A stretch of 37,451 nt of DNA from Streptomyces antimicrobicus (GCF_020532625.1 NZ_JAJAUY010000054.1:1-37451), one strand, 5' to 3'. Counted from the first letter of the stretch, positions 23,115 through 30,814 are shown. Program-made: numbers and translations. The notes: generated by a model from the sequence alone, not told the origin.

Positions 23115-23186
23115 GGGTGATCCCCCCGTGCTCCGCGCGCCCCTCGGCGCGCCTCGCCGGAATTCAACCAGGTCCCGGTGGCACCG

Positions 23187-23915
23187 TCAGCGCGACAGCG
23201 AGACGGGGTGGTGGGAGGGCGACGGGGACGGGCTGCCGGTCGGCGCCGCCGTGGGGGACGGCGGTGACGCCACCCCGCGGTGGCGGGAGTCCCAGTCGCG
23301 GTCGCGGACGACCGCGTCGGCCACCGGCACGGCCCCGCCGACGCTGCCGCTGCCCCCCGGTCCCGTGACCGGGGTGACGTTGGCCCCGCCCTCGCCCCGG
23401 CCGCCCGGCTCGGCGACCTCCAACGGCAGTGAGCCGCCGAGCGCGAGGGCGGCCAGCGAGACGGCGCCGGCCGCGACGAACGCGAAGCGGCGGCGCGGAC
23501 GGCCCACCTCGTGGATGCGGAAGCCTTCCGTCGGCGCCACGGCCGCGGCCCGGTAGCCGAACGTCGCCATCGGGTCGTCCGCGGTGAACGGGCCGCCGGC
23601 GTCCGGCGTCGGCGCCACCTGGCTCGGGGCGAACGGGCCCCCGCCGGGGCCCGGCCCACCACCGCCGGGCGGGCCCGGCTGGCCCGGCAGTCCCTGGAGG
23701 CGGGCCAGCAGGCCCGCCGACGGGGCCGGCATCGCACTCTCGACGAACAGCGCCTTCAGCCGCCGCTGCGCATCGGCCTCGGCCTTGCACCTGGCGCACG
23801 TGGCCAGGTGCGCGAGCACCCGCTCGCGCGCGTCATGGCTCAACTCCCCGTCCACCAGGGCGGCGAGCCGGTCGCCCAGATGGTGTTCTGCGGGTGACGG
23901 ACTGGATCCGCTCAC
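23187..23915 (-). CDS. zinc-binding anti-sigma factor (RseA/ZAS type)
   Basis: A 242-residue anti-sigma factor. His36-x3-Cys40-x2-Cys43 (H-L-A-T-C-A-R-C) is the zinc anti-sigma (ZAS) motif that binds the sigma factor. Residues about 60-140 are Gly/Pro-rich. A likely membrane helix (F-A-F-V-A-A-G-A-V-S-L) lies at about 145-165, and the C-terminal part is Ser/Pro-rich and would be outside. The GTG at 23915 overlaps the sigma stop codon by 4 bases (GTGA), giving translational coupling at matched dose. ZAS proteins release their sigma when the zinc site is oxidised or the protein is cleaved or phosphorylated. From memory the mycobacterial equivalent is RseA (Rv1222). Confidence 0.9.
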   Translation of the reverse strand: MSGSSPSPAEHHLGDRLAALVDGELSHDARERVLAHLATCARCKAEADAQRRLKALFVESAMPAPSAGLLARLQGLPGQPGPPGGGGPGPGGGPFAPSQVAPTPDAGGPFTADDPMATFGYRAAAVAPTEGFRIHEVGRPRRRFAFVAAGAVSLAALALGGSLPLEVAEPGGRGEGGANVTPVTGPGGSGSVGGAVPVADAVVRDRDWDSRHRGVASPPSPTAAPTGSPSPSPSHHPVSLSR

Positions 23916-24670
23916 TCCGTTCCGCCTCCTCCCCCGACCCCCGCCAGGGCCCGCTGCTCGGCCCGGGCCTCGGGCGAGCGGTGCTTGAGCGCCTTGCGCA
24001 GGTGCGACCGCCCCCGGTGGATGCGGCTGCGCACGGTCCCGAGCTTCACACCGAGCGTCGCGGCGATCTCCTCGTACGACAGACCCTCGATGTCGCAGAG
24101 TACGACGGCCGCGCGGAACTCCGGCGCGAGGGTGTCCAGCGCCTGCTGCACGTCCGCGTCGAAGTGGGTGTCGTGCAGCACCTGCTGCGGGGAGGGCTCG
24201 CGCGAGGGCAGCCGCTCGGCGGCGTCGTCGGCGAGCGCGTCGAACCGGATCCGCTGCTTGCGGCGGACCATGTCCAGGAAGAGGTTCGTGGTGATCCGGT
24301 GCAGCCAGCCCTCGAAGGTGCCGGGCGTGTACGTGGACAGCGACCGGAAGACCCGGACGAAGACCTCCTGGGTGAGGTCCTCGGCGTCGTACTGATTGCC
24401 CGTCAGGCGGTACGCGAGACGGTAGACCCGGGCGCTGTGCGTGCTGACGATGTCCTCCCAGGAGGGAGGGGTCCACGCCTGCGAGCCCGCATCGGCGGCG
24501 AAGGTCGCGGTGGTTGCGGTGTCGGCGGAGTGGAAACGGTCAGCGATGTCGGTCACGGATTTCGGCTCGCCTGCCGGTCTGAAGAGGCGTCGCAGAACGC
24601 CTCCACGATCCACAGGCGCAGCCGCACCTCCCCTGTCGGCTCTGGTGGTGTCCAGTGGAGCCCCTACCAT
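23912..24670 (-). CDS. sigE: ECF RNA polymerase sigma factor, SigE type
   Basis: An ECF sigma factor of 252 residues. The first 75 residues are a variable extension. Region 2 follows at about 75-145 (H-S-A-R-V-Y-R-L-A-Y-R-L-T-G, D-A-E-D-L-T-Q-E-V-F-V-R-V-F, W-L-H-R-I-T-T-N). Region 4 is at about 178-235 (L-A-P-E-F-R-A-A-V-V-L, L-S-Y-E-E-I-A-A-T-L-G-V-K-L-G-T-V-R-S-R-I). Linkage to anti-sigma, htrA, tatB and mrp, and divergence from an O-methyltransferase gene, match M. tuberculosis sigE (from memory). The symbol follows that orthology and not the S. coelicolor protein called SigE. I prefer ATG 24670; GTG 24676 is the alternative. An ECF-type promoter upstream suggests autoregulation. Confidence 0.92.
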   Translation of the reverse strand: MVGAPLDTTRADRGGAAAPVDRGGVLRRLFRPAGEPKSVTDIADRFHSADTATTATFAADAGSQAWTPPSWEDIVSTHSARVYRLAYRLTGNQYDAEDLTQEVFVRVFRSLSTYTPGTFEGWLHRITTNLFLDMVRRKQRIRFDALADDAAERLPSREPSPQQVLHDTHFDADVQQALDTLAPEFRAAVVLCDIEGLSYEEIAATLGVKLGTVRSRIHRGRSHLRKALKHRSPEARAEQRALAGVGGGGGTE

Positions 24671-24773
24671 AGCCACCCCGTCCGTCAGCTCCGGATAAGC
24701 TTTTTTACCCTACCTTTGCACGAGGGCTCCGCCAGAGGTGTCGATCTACCCGGTGGCGTCCCCTTCATCCCTC

Positions 24774-24802
24774 TCAACGCCCGGTCCCATCTGCGGGTTC
24801 CC
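24774..24802 (-). promoter_or_regulatory. ECF-type promoter of the sigma factor gene
   Basis: On the minus strand, GGGAAC (24797-24802) is followed 17 bases later by CGTTGA (24774-24779). This fits the GGAAC...CGTT pattern of actinobacterial SigE-type promoters. The transcript would start near 24767, about 95 bases before the sigma gene. Confidence 0.55.
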
Positions 24803-24814
24803 GGTGGCAGCGGA

Positions 24815-24820
24815 TACAGT
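24815..24820 (+). promoter_or_regulatory. -10 box of the O-methyltransferase gene
   Basis: TACAGT on the plus strand, predicting a start near 24827. Its -35 region would overlap the ECF promoter's -35 on the other strand, so the two promoters may compete. Confidence 0.45.
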
Positions 24821-24855
24821 CACCGTTGCGCCAACTAAGGGGACAGGAGAGGGTC

Positions 24856-25488
24856 ATTACCGGCAACCGGCAGACGAGCTGGGCGTTCGCCGACGCGTTT
24901 GTCGCCGAGGACGACGCTCTGCGGTGGGCCCGCGACCGGGCGAGGGAGGCGGGCCTGCGTTCCGTTTCCCCCGGCACCGGGGCCGCGCTGCGCCTGCTGG
25001 CCGCCACCGCCGATGCCAAGGCGGTCGCCGAGATCGGGACCGGGACCGGCGTCTCCGGCATCCACCTGCTGCACGGGATGCGGCCCGACGGGGTGCTGAC
25101 CACCGTGGACCCCGAGCCGGACCGGCAGGCCTTCGCCCGGCAGGCGTTCCGCGCCGCCGGCTTCGCGGGCAACCGGGCCCGCTTCATCCCCGGCCGCGCC
25201 CTGGACGTCCTGCCCCGGCTCGCCGACGGCGGGTACGACCTCGTCTTCTGCGACGGGGACCCCACGGAGTCGCTGGACTACCTCGCTGAATCGTTGCGGC
25301 TGCTGCGGCCCGGCGGCCTCGTGTGCTTCGAGGGCGTCTTCGCCGAGGGGCGCACCGTGGACTCCGCCGCGCAGCCGGTGGAGGTGCTGCGGGTCCGCGA
25401 GCTGCTGCGGACCGTGCGCGAGAGCCCGGCCCTGCAGTCGGCCCTGCTGCCGGTCGGCGACGGGCTGCTGTGCGCCGTGCGCCGCTGA
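24856..25488 (+). CDS. SAM-dependent O-methyltransferase, likely ATT start
   Basis: A 210-residue class I methyltransferase of the O-methyltransferase (COMT/CCoAOMT-like) family. The SAM site is V-A-E-I-G-T-G-T-G-V-S-G near residue 60, then L-T-T-V-D-P-E-P (acidic loop), and Y-D-L-V-F-C-D-G-D. Substrate unknown. GGAGAGG (24846-24852) sits at ideal distance from ATT at 24856. The only other in-frame initiator is TTG at 24826, which has no ribosome site and lies at the predicted transcription start. The related M. tuberculosis protein (Rv1220c, from memory) also begins near this point. Start uncertain, product firm. It is divergent from the sigma factor gene. Confidence 0.88.
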   Translation: MTGNRQTSWAFADAFVAEDDALRWARDRAREAGLRSVSPGTGAALRLLAATADAKAVAEIGTGTGVSGIHLLHGMRPDGVLTTVDPEPDRQAFARQAFRAAGFAGNRARFIPGRALDVLPRLADGGYDLVFCDGDPTESLDYLAESLRLLRPGGLVCFEGVFAEGRTVDSAAQPVEVLRVRELLRTVRESPALQSALLPVGDGLLCAVRR

Positions 25489-25544
25489 CCGCTCTCCACC
25501 CCGGCCCGGCCCGACCCCGGACCCGGCCCCGGCGGGCACCTACG

Positions 25545-25580
25545 CCGATGCCCCGGTCGCGGGTGCGGCCGGGGCATCGG
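25545..25580. terminator. bidirectional terminator
   Basis: Perfect 12-bp stem CCGATGCCCCGG/CCGGGGCATCGG with a 12-base loop, between the methyltransferase and the convergent DUF3117 gene; GGAAAGATAT follows. Confidence 0.8.
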
Positions 25581-25602
25581 GGAAAGATATGGGGCGCCGG
25601 GG

Positions 25603-25770
25603 TCAGCCGACGACCTTCTTGAGGGCGTCACCGAGGGCGTCGGCCTCGTCGGGCGTCAGCTCGACCACGAGCCGACCGCCACCTTCGAGCGGTACGCGCA
25701 TGACGATGCCCCGCCCCTCCTTGGTCACCTCGAGCGGGCCGTCGCCCGTCCGCGGCTTCATGGCCGCCAT
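25603..25770 (-). CDS. DUF3117 small protein
   Basis: A 55-residue protein matching DUF3117 over its whole length: M-A-A-M-K-P-R-T-G-D-G-P-L-E-V-T-K-E-G at the start, R-V-P-L-E-G-G-G-R-L-V-V-E-L in the middle, and L-G-D-A-L-K-K-V at the end. The family is highly conserved in actinobacteria and its function is unknown. The ATG at 25770 is chosen from the family start, with AAGGGG 7 bases upstream; an in-frame start at 25818 is rejected. From memory it corresponds to Rv1211, again beside tagA and folP2. Confidence 0.92.
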   Translation of the reverse strand: MAAMKPRTGDGPLEVTKEGRGIVMRVPLEGGGRLVVELTPDEADALGDALKKVVG

Positions 25771-26078
25771 GCTCGTTCCCCTTCCTGAAACCAGCTCATC
25801 GAAAGCCGACGGCCCCATTCAGGCGCCTCATACCGGCATCGAACACATTGCTTCCCGGCCATTATCCCGCATGTCAGGACCCGATGACCAACATCGACTG
25901 AGAACGCTTGCGCAACGCGCGCGACCAAAACCACTCATTTCGGCGATCCGCCTGCGATACTTCGCCCTCGCACCCGGGTGGCGCCCCACCGATTCTTTGA
26001 CGCACATCACATCCCCAGGCTCCCGCCCGGTCCGCCATGCTGGGGGCCTCACGCCCGCGACGAAGGGGGACCCCCGAC
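25771..26078. promoter_or_regulatory. divergent intergenic region, DUF3117 and crotonase genes
   Basis: 308 bases, relatively AT-rich. On the minus strand GATAAT (25861-25866) and TTGGTC (25886-25891) with a 19-base spacer form a likely promoter for the DUF3117 gene. On the plus strand a TTGACG (25997-26002) could be a -35 for the crotonase gene, but no good -10 follows. No gene seen. Confidence 0.4.
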
Positions 26079-26882
26079 ATGGCCGACAGCGTTCTCTACG
26101 AGCTGTCCGACGGACTCGCCACCATCACGATCAACCGTCCCGACGCGATGAACGCGATGAACACGGAGGCCAAGGTCGCCCTGCGCGACGCGCTCGCGGC
26201 CGCCGCCGGCGACAGCGAGGTCCGCGCGGTCCTGCTGACCGCCGCCGGCACCCGTGCCTTCTGCGTCGGACAGGACCTCAAGGAGCACGTCGGCAACCTG
26301 GCGTCCGACCGGGACAACGGCACGACGCTGACCATGAACACGGTCTCCGAGCACTACAACCCGATCGTCCGGGCGATCACCGAGATGCACAAGCCGGTGG
26401 TCGCGGCCGTGGGCGGGGTCGCCGCGGGCGCCGGCTTCGGCTTCGCGCTCGCCGCCGACTACCGGATCGCCGCCGACACCGCCGCCTTCAACACGTCCTT
26501 CGCCGGGGTGGCCCTGACCGCCGACTCCGGCGTCTCGTGGACGCTGCCCCGGCTGATCGGCGCCTCCCGGGCCGCCGACCTGCTGTTCTTCCCGCGCAAC
26601 CTCTCCGCGCAGGAGGCCTACGACCTCGGCATCGTGAACCGGCTGGTGCCCGCCGACGCGCTCGCGGCCGAGGCCGAGCAGCTGGCCCGTACCCTCGCGG
26701 CGGGCCCGACCGTGGCCTACGCCGCGATCAAGGCCTCCCTCGCGTACGGCGCCGCGCACTCGCTCGCCGACACCCTGGAGAAGGAGGACGAGCTCCAGAC
26801 CATGGCGGGCGCCTCCGAGGACCACGCCATCGCCGTGGCCGCCTTCCTGGCGAAGGAGCGACCGAAGTACCTCGGCCGCTGA
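26079..26882 (+). CDS. enoyl-CoA hydratase/isomerase family protein (PaaG-like)
   Basis: A 267-residue crotonase-fold protein acting on acyl-CoA thioesters. The oxyanion-hole segments are A-F-C-V-G-Q-D-L-K-E and G-V-A-A-G-A-G-F-G-F-A-L-A-A-D-Y-R-I-A. At the usual position of the second catalytic acid it has L-T-A-D-S-G-V-S-W-T-L-P-R. An Asp there and no Glu at the first position fits PaaG-like isomerases better than a true hydratase. No other phenylacetate or fatty-acid genes are nearby, so the pathway is open. The ATG at 26079 has GAAGGGGG 8 bases upstream. It is convergent with tagA. Confidence 0.88.
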   Translation: MADSVLYELSDGLATITINRPDAMNAMNTEAKVALRDALAAAAGDSEVRAVLLTAAGTRAFCVGQDLKEHVGNLASDRDNGTTLTMNTVSEHYNPIVRAITEMHKPVVAAVGGVAAGAGFGFALAADYRIAADTAAFNTSFAGVALTADSGVSWTLPRLIGASRAADLLFFPRNLSAQEAYDLGIVNRLVPADALAAEAEQLARTLAAGPTVAYAAIKASLAYGAAHSLADTLEKEDELQTMAGASEDHAIAVAAFLAKERPKYLGR

Positions 26883-26895
26883 CGCCCTCGCGGCC

Positions 26896-26929
26896 GCACG
26901 GCCCGGGGCTCAGCGGCCCCGGGCCGTGC
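26896..26929. terminator. bidirectional terminator overlapping the tagA stop
   Basis: 14-bp perfect stem (26896-26909 with 26916-26929), loop TCAGCG. The loop contains the tagA stop codon, so tagA's last codons form one arm. Confidence 0.8.
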
Positions 26930-27491
26930 AGTCCGCCAGGTGGTCGTCCACCAGGCCGCACGCCTGCATCAGCGCGTACGCCGTCGTCGGGCCGACGAAG
27001 CGGATGCCTGCCTTCTTCAGGGCCTTGGACAGCCGCGTGGACGCGTCCGTCACCGCCGGCACGTCGGCGACGCTCAGGGGCGCCGGGCCCGGCTCCGCCG
27101 GGGCGTGCGACCAGATCAGGGCGTCCAGCTCGCCGGGCGCCCAGCCGGCCAGCACCTTGGCGTTGGCGAGGGTGGCCTCGATCTTCGCGCGGTTGCGGAT
27201 GATCCCGGGGTCGGCGAGCAGCCGCTCCACGTCCTGCGGCCCGAACTCCGCCACCGCCGCGATCTCGAAGCCGGCGAAGGCCGTACGGAAGCCCTCCCGG
27301 CGGCGCAGGATCGTCAGCCACGACAGCCCGGACTGGAACGCCTCCAGGCACAGCCGCTCGTAGAGCGCGTCGTCCCCGTGGACCGGCCGGCCCCACTCGG
27401 TGTCGTGGTAGAGGACGTAGTCCTCGGTGGACAGCGCCCAGGGGCAGCGCAGCGCCCCGTCCGCTCCCGCCACTGCCCTGCCGCCACTCAC
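26910..27491 (-). CDS. tagA: DNA-3-methyladenine glycosylase I
   Basis: A 193-residue TagA/Tag enzyme that removes 3-methyladenine from alkylated DNA in base-excision repair. The N-terminal C-P-W-A and Y-H-D-T-E-W-G-R-P and the C-terminal H-L-A-D-C-T supply the Cys, His, His, Cys zinc set of the family. The middle has F-Q-S-G-L-S-W-L-T-I-L and R-N-R-A-K-I-E-A-T. The GTG at 27491 overlaps the stop codon of the DivIVA-like gene by 4 bases (GTGA), so the two are translationally coupled. The neighbourhood folP2/DivIVA-like/tagA/DUF3117 matches Rv1207-Rv1211 (from memory). Confidence 0.93.
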   Translation of the reverse strand: MSGGRAVAGADGALRCPWALSTEDYVLYHDTEWGRPVHGDDALYERLCLEAFQSGLSWLTILRRREGFRTAFAGFEIAAVAEFGPQDVERLLADPGIIRNRAKIEATLANAKVLAGWAPGELDALIWSHAPAEPGPAPLSVADVPAVTDASTRLSKALKKAGIRFVGPTTAYALMQACGLVDDHLADCTARGR

Positions 27492-27892
27492 AGCTGCTCC
27501 CCCTTGACCGGCCCCGGGCCGCCCTGACCGGCCGGAGCGCCGCCCTGACCCGCCGGAGCCCCGCCCAGACCCGCCGCAGCGCCGCCCCGTGCCGTCGGGG
27601 CCCCGCCCGCGAGCGCCGCCTCCAGCTCGGCGATCCGCTTGTCCCGCTCCGCGAGCTCCGCGCCCAGGCGCAGCAGGACGTCGTCCACCTCGGCCATCCG
27701 GTAGCCGCGCGGGGCCACCGGCAGCCGCAGGGCGTCGATGTCCTCCCGGAGCACCGGCCTGGACTCCGGCAGGCCGTCGGCGACCCGCTCGGGCGCGGCC
27801 TCGGGCAGCACGGCCTCCTCCCCGCCGCCGATCACGGCGAGGGTGACCGCGGCGACCACCACGACCAGCGCGATCAGCAAGAACCAGAACAC
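27488..27892 (-). CDS. small membrane protein with DivIVA-like segment
   Basis: A 134-residue protein. Residues 1-22 are a membrane helix (F-W-F-L-L-I-A-L-V-V-V-V). Residues about 50-90 contain L-P-V-A-P-R-G-Y-R-M-A-E-V-D-D-V-L-L-R-L, the DivIVA-type segment, followed by a short coiled coil. The tail is Gly/Ala/Gln-rich with G-G-A-P-A-G-Q repeats. DivIVA-like proteins recruit cell-wall or division factors at curved membranes; whether this small one does is unknown. The GTG at 27892 has AGGGGAG 6 bases upstream. It is coupled to tagA and divergent from folP2. Confidence 0.85.
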   Translation of the reverse strand: MFWFLLIALVVVVAAVTLAVIGGGEEAVLPEAAPERVADGLPESRPVLREDIDALRLPVAPRGYRMAEVDDVLLRLGAELAERDKRIAELEAALAGGAPTARGGAAAGLGGAPAGQGGAPAGQGGPGPVKGEQL

Positions 27893-28007
27893 GATGCACT
27901 CCCCTGGGGACCGGCGGCACGACTCCTCACCCCGATCGTGCCACGTGGCTGTGACAGTTAAGGTCACAGGCGAGCCGTCGAGAAGGGCCGAGGAAGGATG
28001 CAAGGGG

Positions 28008-28868
28008 ATGCTGCGACTGGGCAGGCGTGAGTTCGACACCCACGAGGCGGTGATCATGGCCATCGTGAACCGGACCCCGGACTCCTTCTACGACCAGGGC
28101 GCCACCTTCCGCGACGAGCCGGCGCTGGACCGGGTCGAGCAGGCCGTGGCCGAGGGCGCGGCCGTCATCGACATCGGCGGGGTCAAGGCGGGCCCCGGCG
28201 AGCACGTGGACGCCGCCGAGGAGGTGCGCCGGACGGCCGGTTTCGTGGCCGAGGTCCGCCGCCGGCACCCGGACGTGGTGATCAGCGTGGACACCTGGCG
28301 GCACGAGGTCGGCGAGGCCGTGTGCGAGGCCGGCGCCGACCTGCTCAACGACGCCTGGGGCGGGGTGGATCCCCGACTCGCGGAGGTCGCCGCCCGCTAC
28401 GACGTGGGCCTGGTGTGCACGCACGCGGGCGGGGTGGAGCCCCGCACCCGGCCGCACCGGATCACGTACGACGACGTGATGGCCGACATCCTCCGGGTCA
28501 CGGTGGGCCTGGCGGAACGGGCCGCCGCGCTGGGCGTGCGCCGCGACGCGATCCTGATCGACCCCGGCCACGACTTCGGCAAGAACACCCGCCACTCGCT
28601 GGAGGCCACGCGCCGGCTGGCGGAGATGACGGACACGGGCTGGCCGGTGCTGGTCTCGCTGTCCAACAAGGACTTCGTCGGCGAGACCCTCGACAAGCCG
28701 GTCAAGGAGCGGCTGCTGGGGACGCTGGCGACCACGGCGGTCTCCGCCTGGCTCGGCGCGCAGGTCTACCGGGTCCACGAGGTCGCCGAGACCCGGCAGG
28801 TCCTGGACATGGTCCGCACGATCCAGGGCCACCGGCCCCCGGCGGTCGCCCGCCGGGGCCTGGCCTGA
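28008..28868 (+). CDS. folP2: FolP2-type dihydropteroate synthase homologue
   Basis: A 286-residue TIM-barrel protein of the dihydropteroate synthase family. The first signature reads I-M-A-I-V-N-R-T-P-D-S-F-Y-D-Q-G, where classical FolP1 has N-V-T-P-D-S-F-S-D-G-G. Later parts are D-I-G-G-V-K-A-G-P-G, I-S-V-D-T-W-R, and I-D-P-G-H-D-F-G-K-N. These match M. tuberculosis FolP2 (Rv1207), which to my knowledge lacks clear DHPS activity, so a role outside folate synthesis is likely. ATG 28008 is preceded by GAGGAAGG at spacing 10. No other folate genes are nearby. The next gene downstream is a convergent LOG gene. Confidence 0.88.
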   Translation: MLRLGRREFDTHEAVIMAIVNRTPDSFYDQGATFRDEPALDRVEQAVAEGAAVIDIGGVKAGPGEHVDAAEEVRRTAGFVAEVRRRHPDVVISVDTWRHEVGEAVCEAGADLLNDAWGGVDPRLAEVAARYDVGLVCTHAGGVEPRTRPHRITYDDVMADILRVTVGLAERAAALGVRRDAILIDPGHDFGKNTRHSLEATRRLAEMTDTGWPVLVSLSNKDFVGETLDKPVKERLLGTLATTAVSAWLGAQVYRVHEVAETRQVLDMVRTIQGHRPPAVARRGLA

Positions 28869-28881
28869 CCTGACGCCCGCC

Positions 28882-29637
28882 CTACTTGCCGACTTCCTTC
28901 GTCACCAGGGCGATCGCCTCTTCCACGTCGTCGGTGACGTGGAAGAGGAGCAGGTCGTGCGCGGAGGCCTTGCCCTGCGCGACCACGGTGTCGCGCAGCC
29001 AGTCCACCAGCCCGCTCCAGTACCGGGTGCCGTAGAGCACGATCGGGAAGCGGGTGATCTTCTGCGTCTGGACCAGGGTCAGCGCCTCGAAGAGCTCGTC
29101 GAGGGTGCCCAGGCCCCCCGGCAGCACCACGAAGCCCTGGCTGTACTTCACGAACATCGTCTTGCGGACGAAGAAGTACCGGAAGTTCAGTCCCAGGTCG
29201 ACGTGCGGGTTGAGCCCCTGCTCGAAGGGCAGCTCGATGCCGAGGCCGACCGAGATGCCGCTCGCCTCCCGCGCGCCCTTGTTCGCGGCCTCCATCGCGC
29301 CGGGCCCGCCGCCGGTGATGACGGCGAAGCCCGCCTCCACCAGCGCCCGGCCGATCTGCTCGCCGGCCAGGTAGTCCGCGGACCCGGCGGGCGTGCGGGC
29401 CGAGCCGAACACGCTGATCGCGGGCGGCAGCTCGGCGAGGGTGCCGAAGCCCTCGATGAACTCCGACTGGATGCGCAGGACCCGCCAGGGATCGGTGTGC
29501 ACCCACTCGGTGGGCCCGGCCGTGTCCAGCAGCCGCTGATCGGTCGTGCTGCCCGCCTGGACCTGGCCGCGCCGGCGCAGCACCGGACCGAGCTGCTGCT
29601 CCTCGGGCTTGCGCCGCATGCTCTCCGGGTTGCCCAT
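28882..29637 (-). CDS. LOG-family nucleotide phosphoribohydrolase
   Basis: A 251-residue TIGR00730/LOG-family protein (often annotated 'lysine decarboxylase-like'). The nucleotide-binding G-G-G-P-G-A-M-E-A-A and the catalytic P-G-G-L-G-T-L-D-E-L are present. LOG enzymes release the base from nucleoside monophosphates, including cytokinin riboside 5'-phosphates. M. tuberculosis Rv1205, which sits in the same gene order, is such an enzyme. Decarboxylase activity is not expected. The ATG at 29637 has GGAAGGGAG 7 bases upstream. A TACCCT -10 box and a TGATC/GATCA repeat lie just before it. Confidence 0.9.
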   Translation of the reverse strand: MGNPESMRRKPEEQQLGPVLRRRGQVQAGSTTDQRLLDTAGPTEWVHTDPWRVLRIQSEFIEGFGTLAELPPAISVFGSARTPAGSADYLAGEQIGRALVEAGFAVITGGGPGAMEAANKGAREASGISVGLGIELPFEQGLNPHVDLGLNFRYFFVRKTMFVKYSQGFVVLPGGLGTLDELFEALTLVQTQKITRFPIVLYGTRYWSGLVDWLRDTVVAQGKASAHDLLLFHVTDDVEEAIALVTKEVGK

Positions 29638-29671
29638 GATGTGCGCTCCCTTCCTGCTGATCGTTCGGATC

Positions 29672-29677
29672 AGGGTA
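29672..29677 (-). promoter_or_regulatory. -10 box of the LOG gene
   Basis: TACCCT on the minus strand, about 35 bases before the start; a TGATCCGAACGATCA inverted repeat follows it in the leader. Confidence 0.4.
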
Positions 29678-29728
29678 GGCCCACCGAGGTGACGGCGAGC
29701 GGAATTCAGGAGGTCGCACGGGCGTGGT

Positions 29729-30808
29729 TCAGGAGGTCAGCCAGGCGCGCAGGCGCTCCTCGCAGTGCAGGATGGCCTTGGTGTCGACCCGCTCGTCGAC
29801 CTTGTGCGCCAGCAGCGCGTCGCCCGGACCGTAGTTGACCGCGGGCACGCCCAGCGCGCTGAAGCGGGAGACGTCCGTCCAGCCGAACTTGGGCATCGCC
29901 TTGCCGCCGACGGCCTCCATGAACGCCGCGGCGGCCGGGTGCGAGAGCCCGGGCAGCGCGCCGCCGGAGGAGTCGTCGATGACGAACTCGGCGACGCCGC
30001 AGTCCGCGAAGACCTCCTCGACGTGCGCCATGGCCTCGGCCGGGGTGCGGTCGGGGGCGTAGCGGAAGTTGACCGTCACGGTGCACGCGTCGGGGATGAC
30101 GTTGTTGGCCACGCCGCCCTCGATGCGCACGGCGTTGAGGCCCTCGTGGTACTCCAGTCCGTCGATGACGGGCCGGCGCGGCTCGTACGCGGCCAGCTTC
30201 GCCAGGATCGGCGCGGCGGCGTGGATGGCGTTGGAGCCCATCCAGCTGCGCGCGGAGTGCGCGCGCTCGCCGGTGGTGCGCAGCAGCACCCGCAAGGTGC
30301 CCTGGCAGCCGCCCTCGACCTCGGCGTCGGAGGGCTCCAGCAGGACCGCGAAGTCGCCGGCGAGCCAGTCGGGGTGGGCCTCGGCGACCTTGCCCAGGCC
30401 GTTGAGGTCGGCGGCCACCTCCTCCTGGTCGTAGAAGACGAAGGTGAGGTCGCGGTTGGGCTCGGGGACGGTCGCGGCGATGCGCAGCTGCACGGCGACG
30501 CCCGACTTCATGTCGGTGGTGCCGCAGCCCCACAGCACGCCGTTCTCGTCCAGGCGGGAGGGGACGTTGTCGGCGATGGGCACCGTGTCGAGGTGGCCGG
30601 CGAGGACGACCCGCTCGGCGCGGCCGAGGTGGGTACGGGCCACGACGTTGTTGCCGTAGCGGTCCACGGTGAGGTGGGGCAGGGTGCGCAGCGCCTGCTC
30701 GACGAGGTCGGCGAGGACCTTCTCGTCGCCGCTCACGGACGGGATGTCGACGAGTGCCGCGGTCAGCTCGGCGGCGTCCAGGGTGAGATCCAGCTCGGAA
30801 TCGGACAT
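29729..30808 (-). CDS. dapE: succinyl-diaminopimelate desuccinylase
   Basis: A 359-residue M20 zinc peptidase-like enzyme that removes succinate from N-succinyl-LL-diaminopimelate in lysine and peptidoglycan precursor synthesis. Metal ligands appear in L-A-G-H-L-D-T-V-P, G-C-G-T-T-D-M-K-S-G (shared Asp), and Y-D-Q-E-E-V (Glu pair), then the dimerisation domain, and a C-terminal His in I-L-H-C-E. The ATG at 30808 is 6 bases after a TAGGGT -10 box and has no ribosome site, so it looks leaderless. DapC, another enzyme of the pathway, is encoded 1.6 kb away on the same strand. Confidence 0.93.
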   Translation of the reverse strand: MSDSELDLTLDAAELTAALVDIPSVSGDEKVLADLVEQALRTLPHLTVDRYGNNVVARTHLGRAERVVLAGHLDTVPIADNVPSRLDENGVLWGCGTTDMKSGVAVQLRIAATVPEPNRDLTFVFYDQEEVAADLNGLGKVAEAHPDWLAGDFAVLLEPSDAEVEGGCQGTLRVLLRTTGERAHSARSWMGSNAIHAAAPILAKLAAYEPRRPVIDGLEYHEGLNAVRIEGGVANNVIPDACTVTVNFRYAPDRTPAEAMAHVEEVFADCGVAEFVIDDSSGGALPGLSHPAAAAFMEAVGGKAMPKFGWTDVSRFSALGVPAVNYGPGDALLAHKVDERVDTKAILHCEERLRAWLTS

Positions 30809-30814
30809 GAAGTG

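Noticed and set aside
23187..24476. Long frame that would fuse the anti-sigma factor with upstream sequence
   Set aside because: The part before 23915 is an out-of-frame shadow of the sigma gene; the GTGA overlap marks the real start.
28882..29637. Lysine decarboxylase function for the LOG gene, given nearby dap genes
   Set aside because: The PGGxGTxxE motif defines LOG phosphoribohydrolases; it lacks PLP decarboxylase features.
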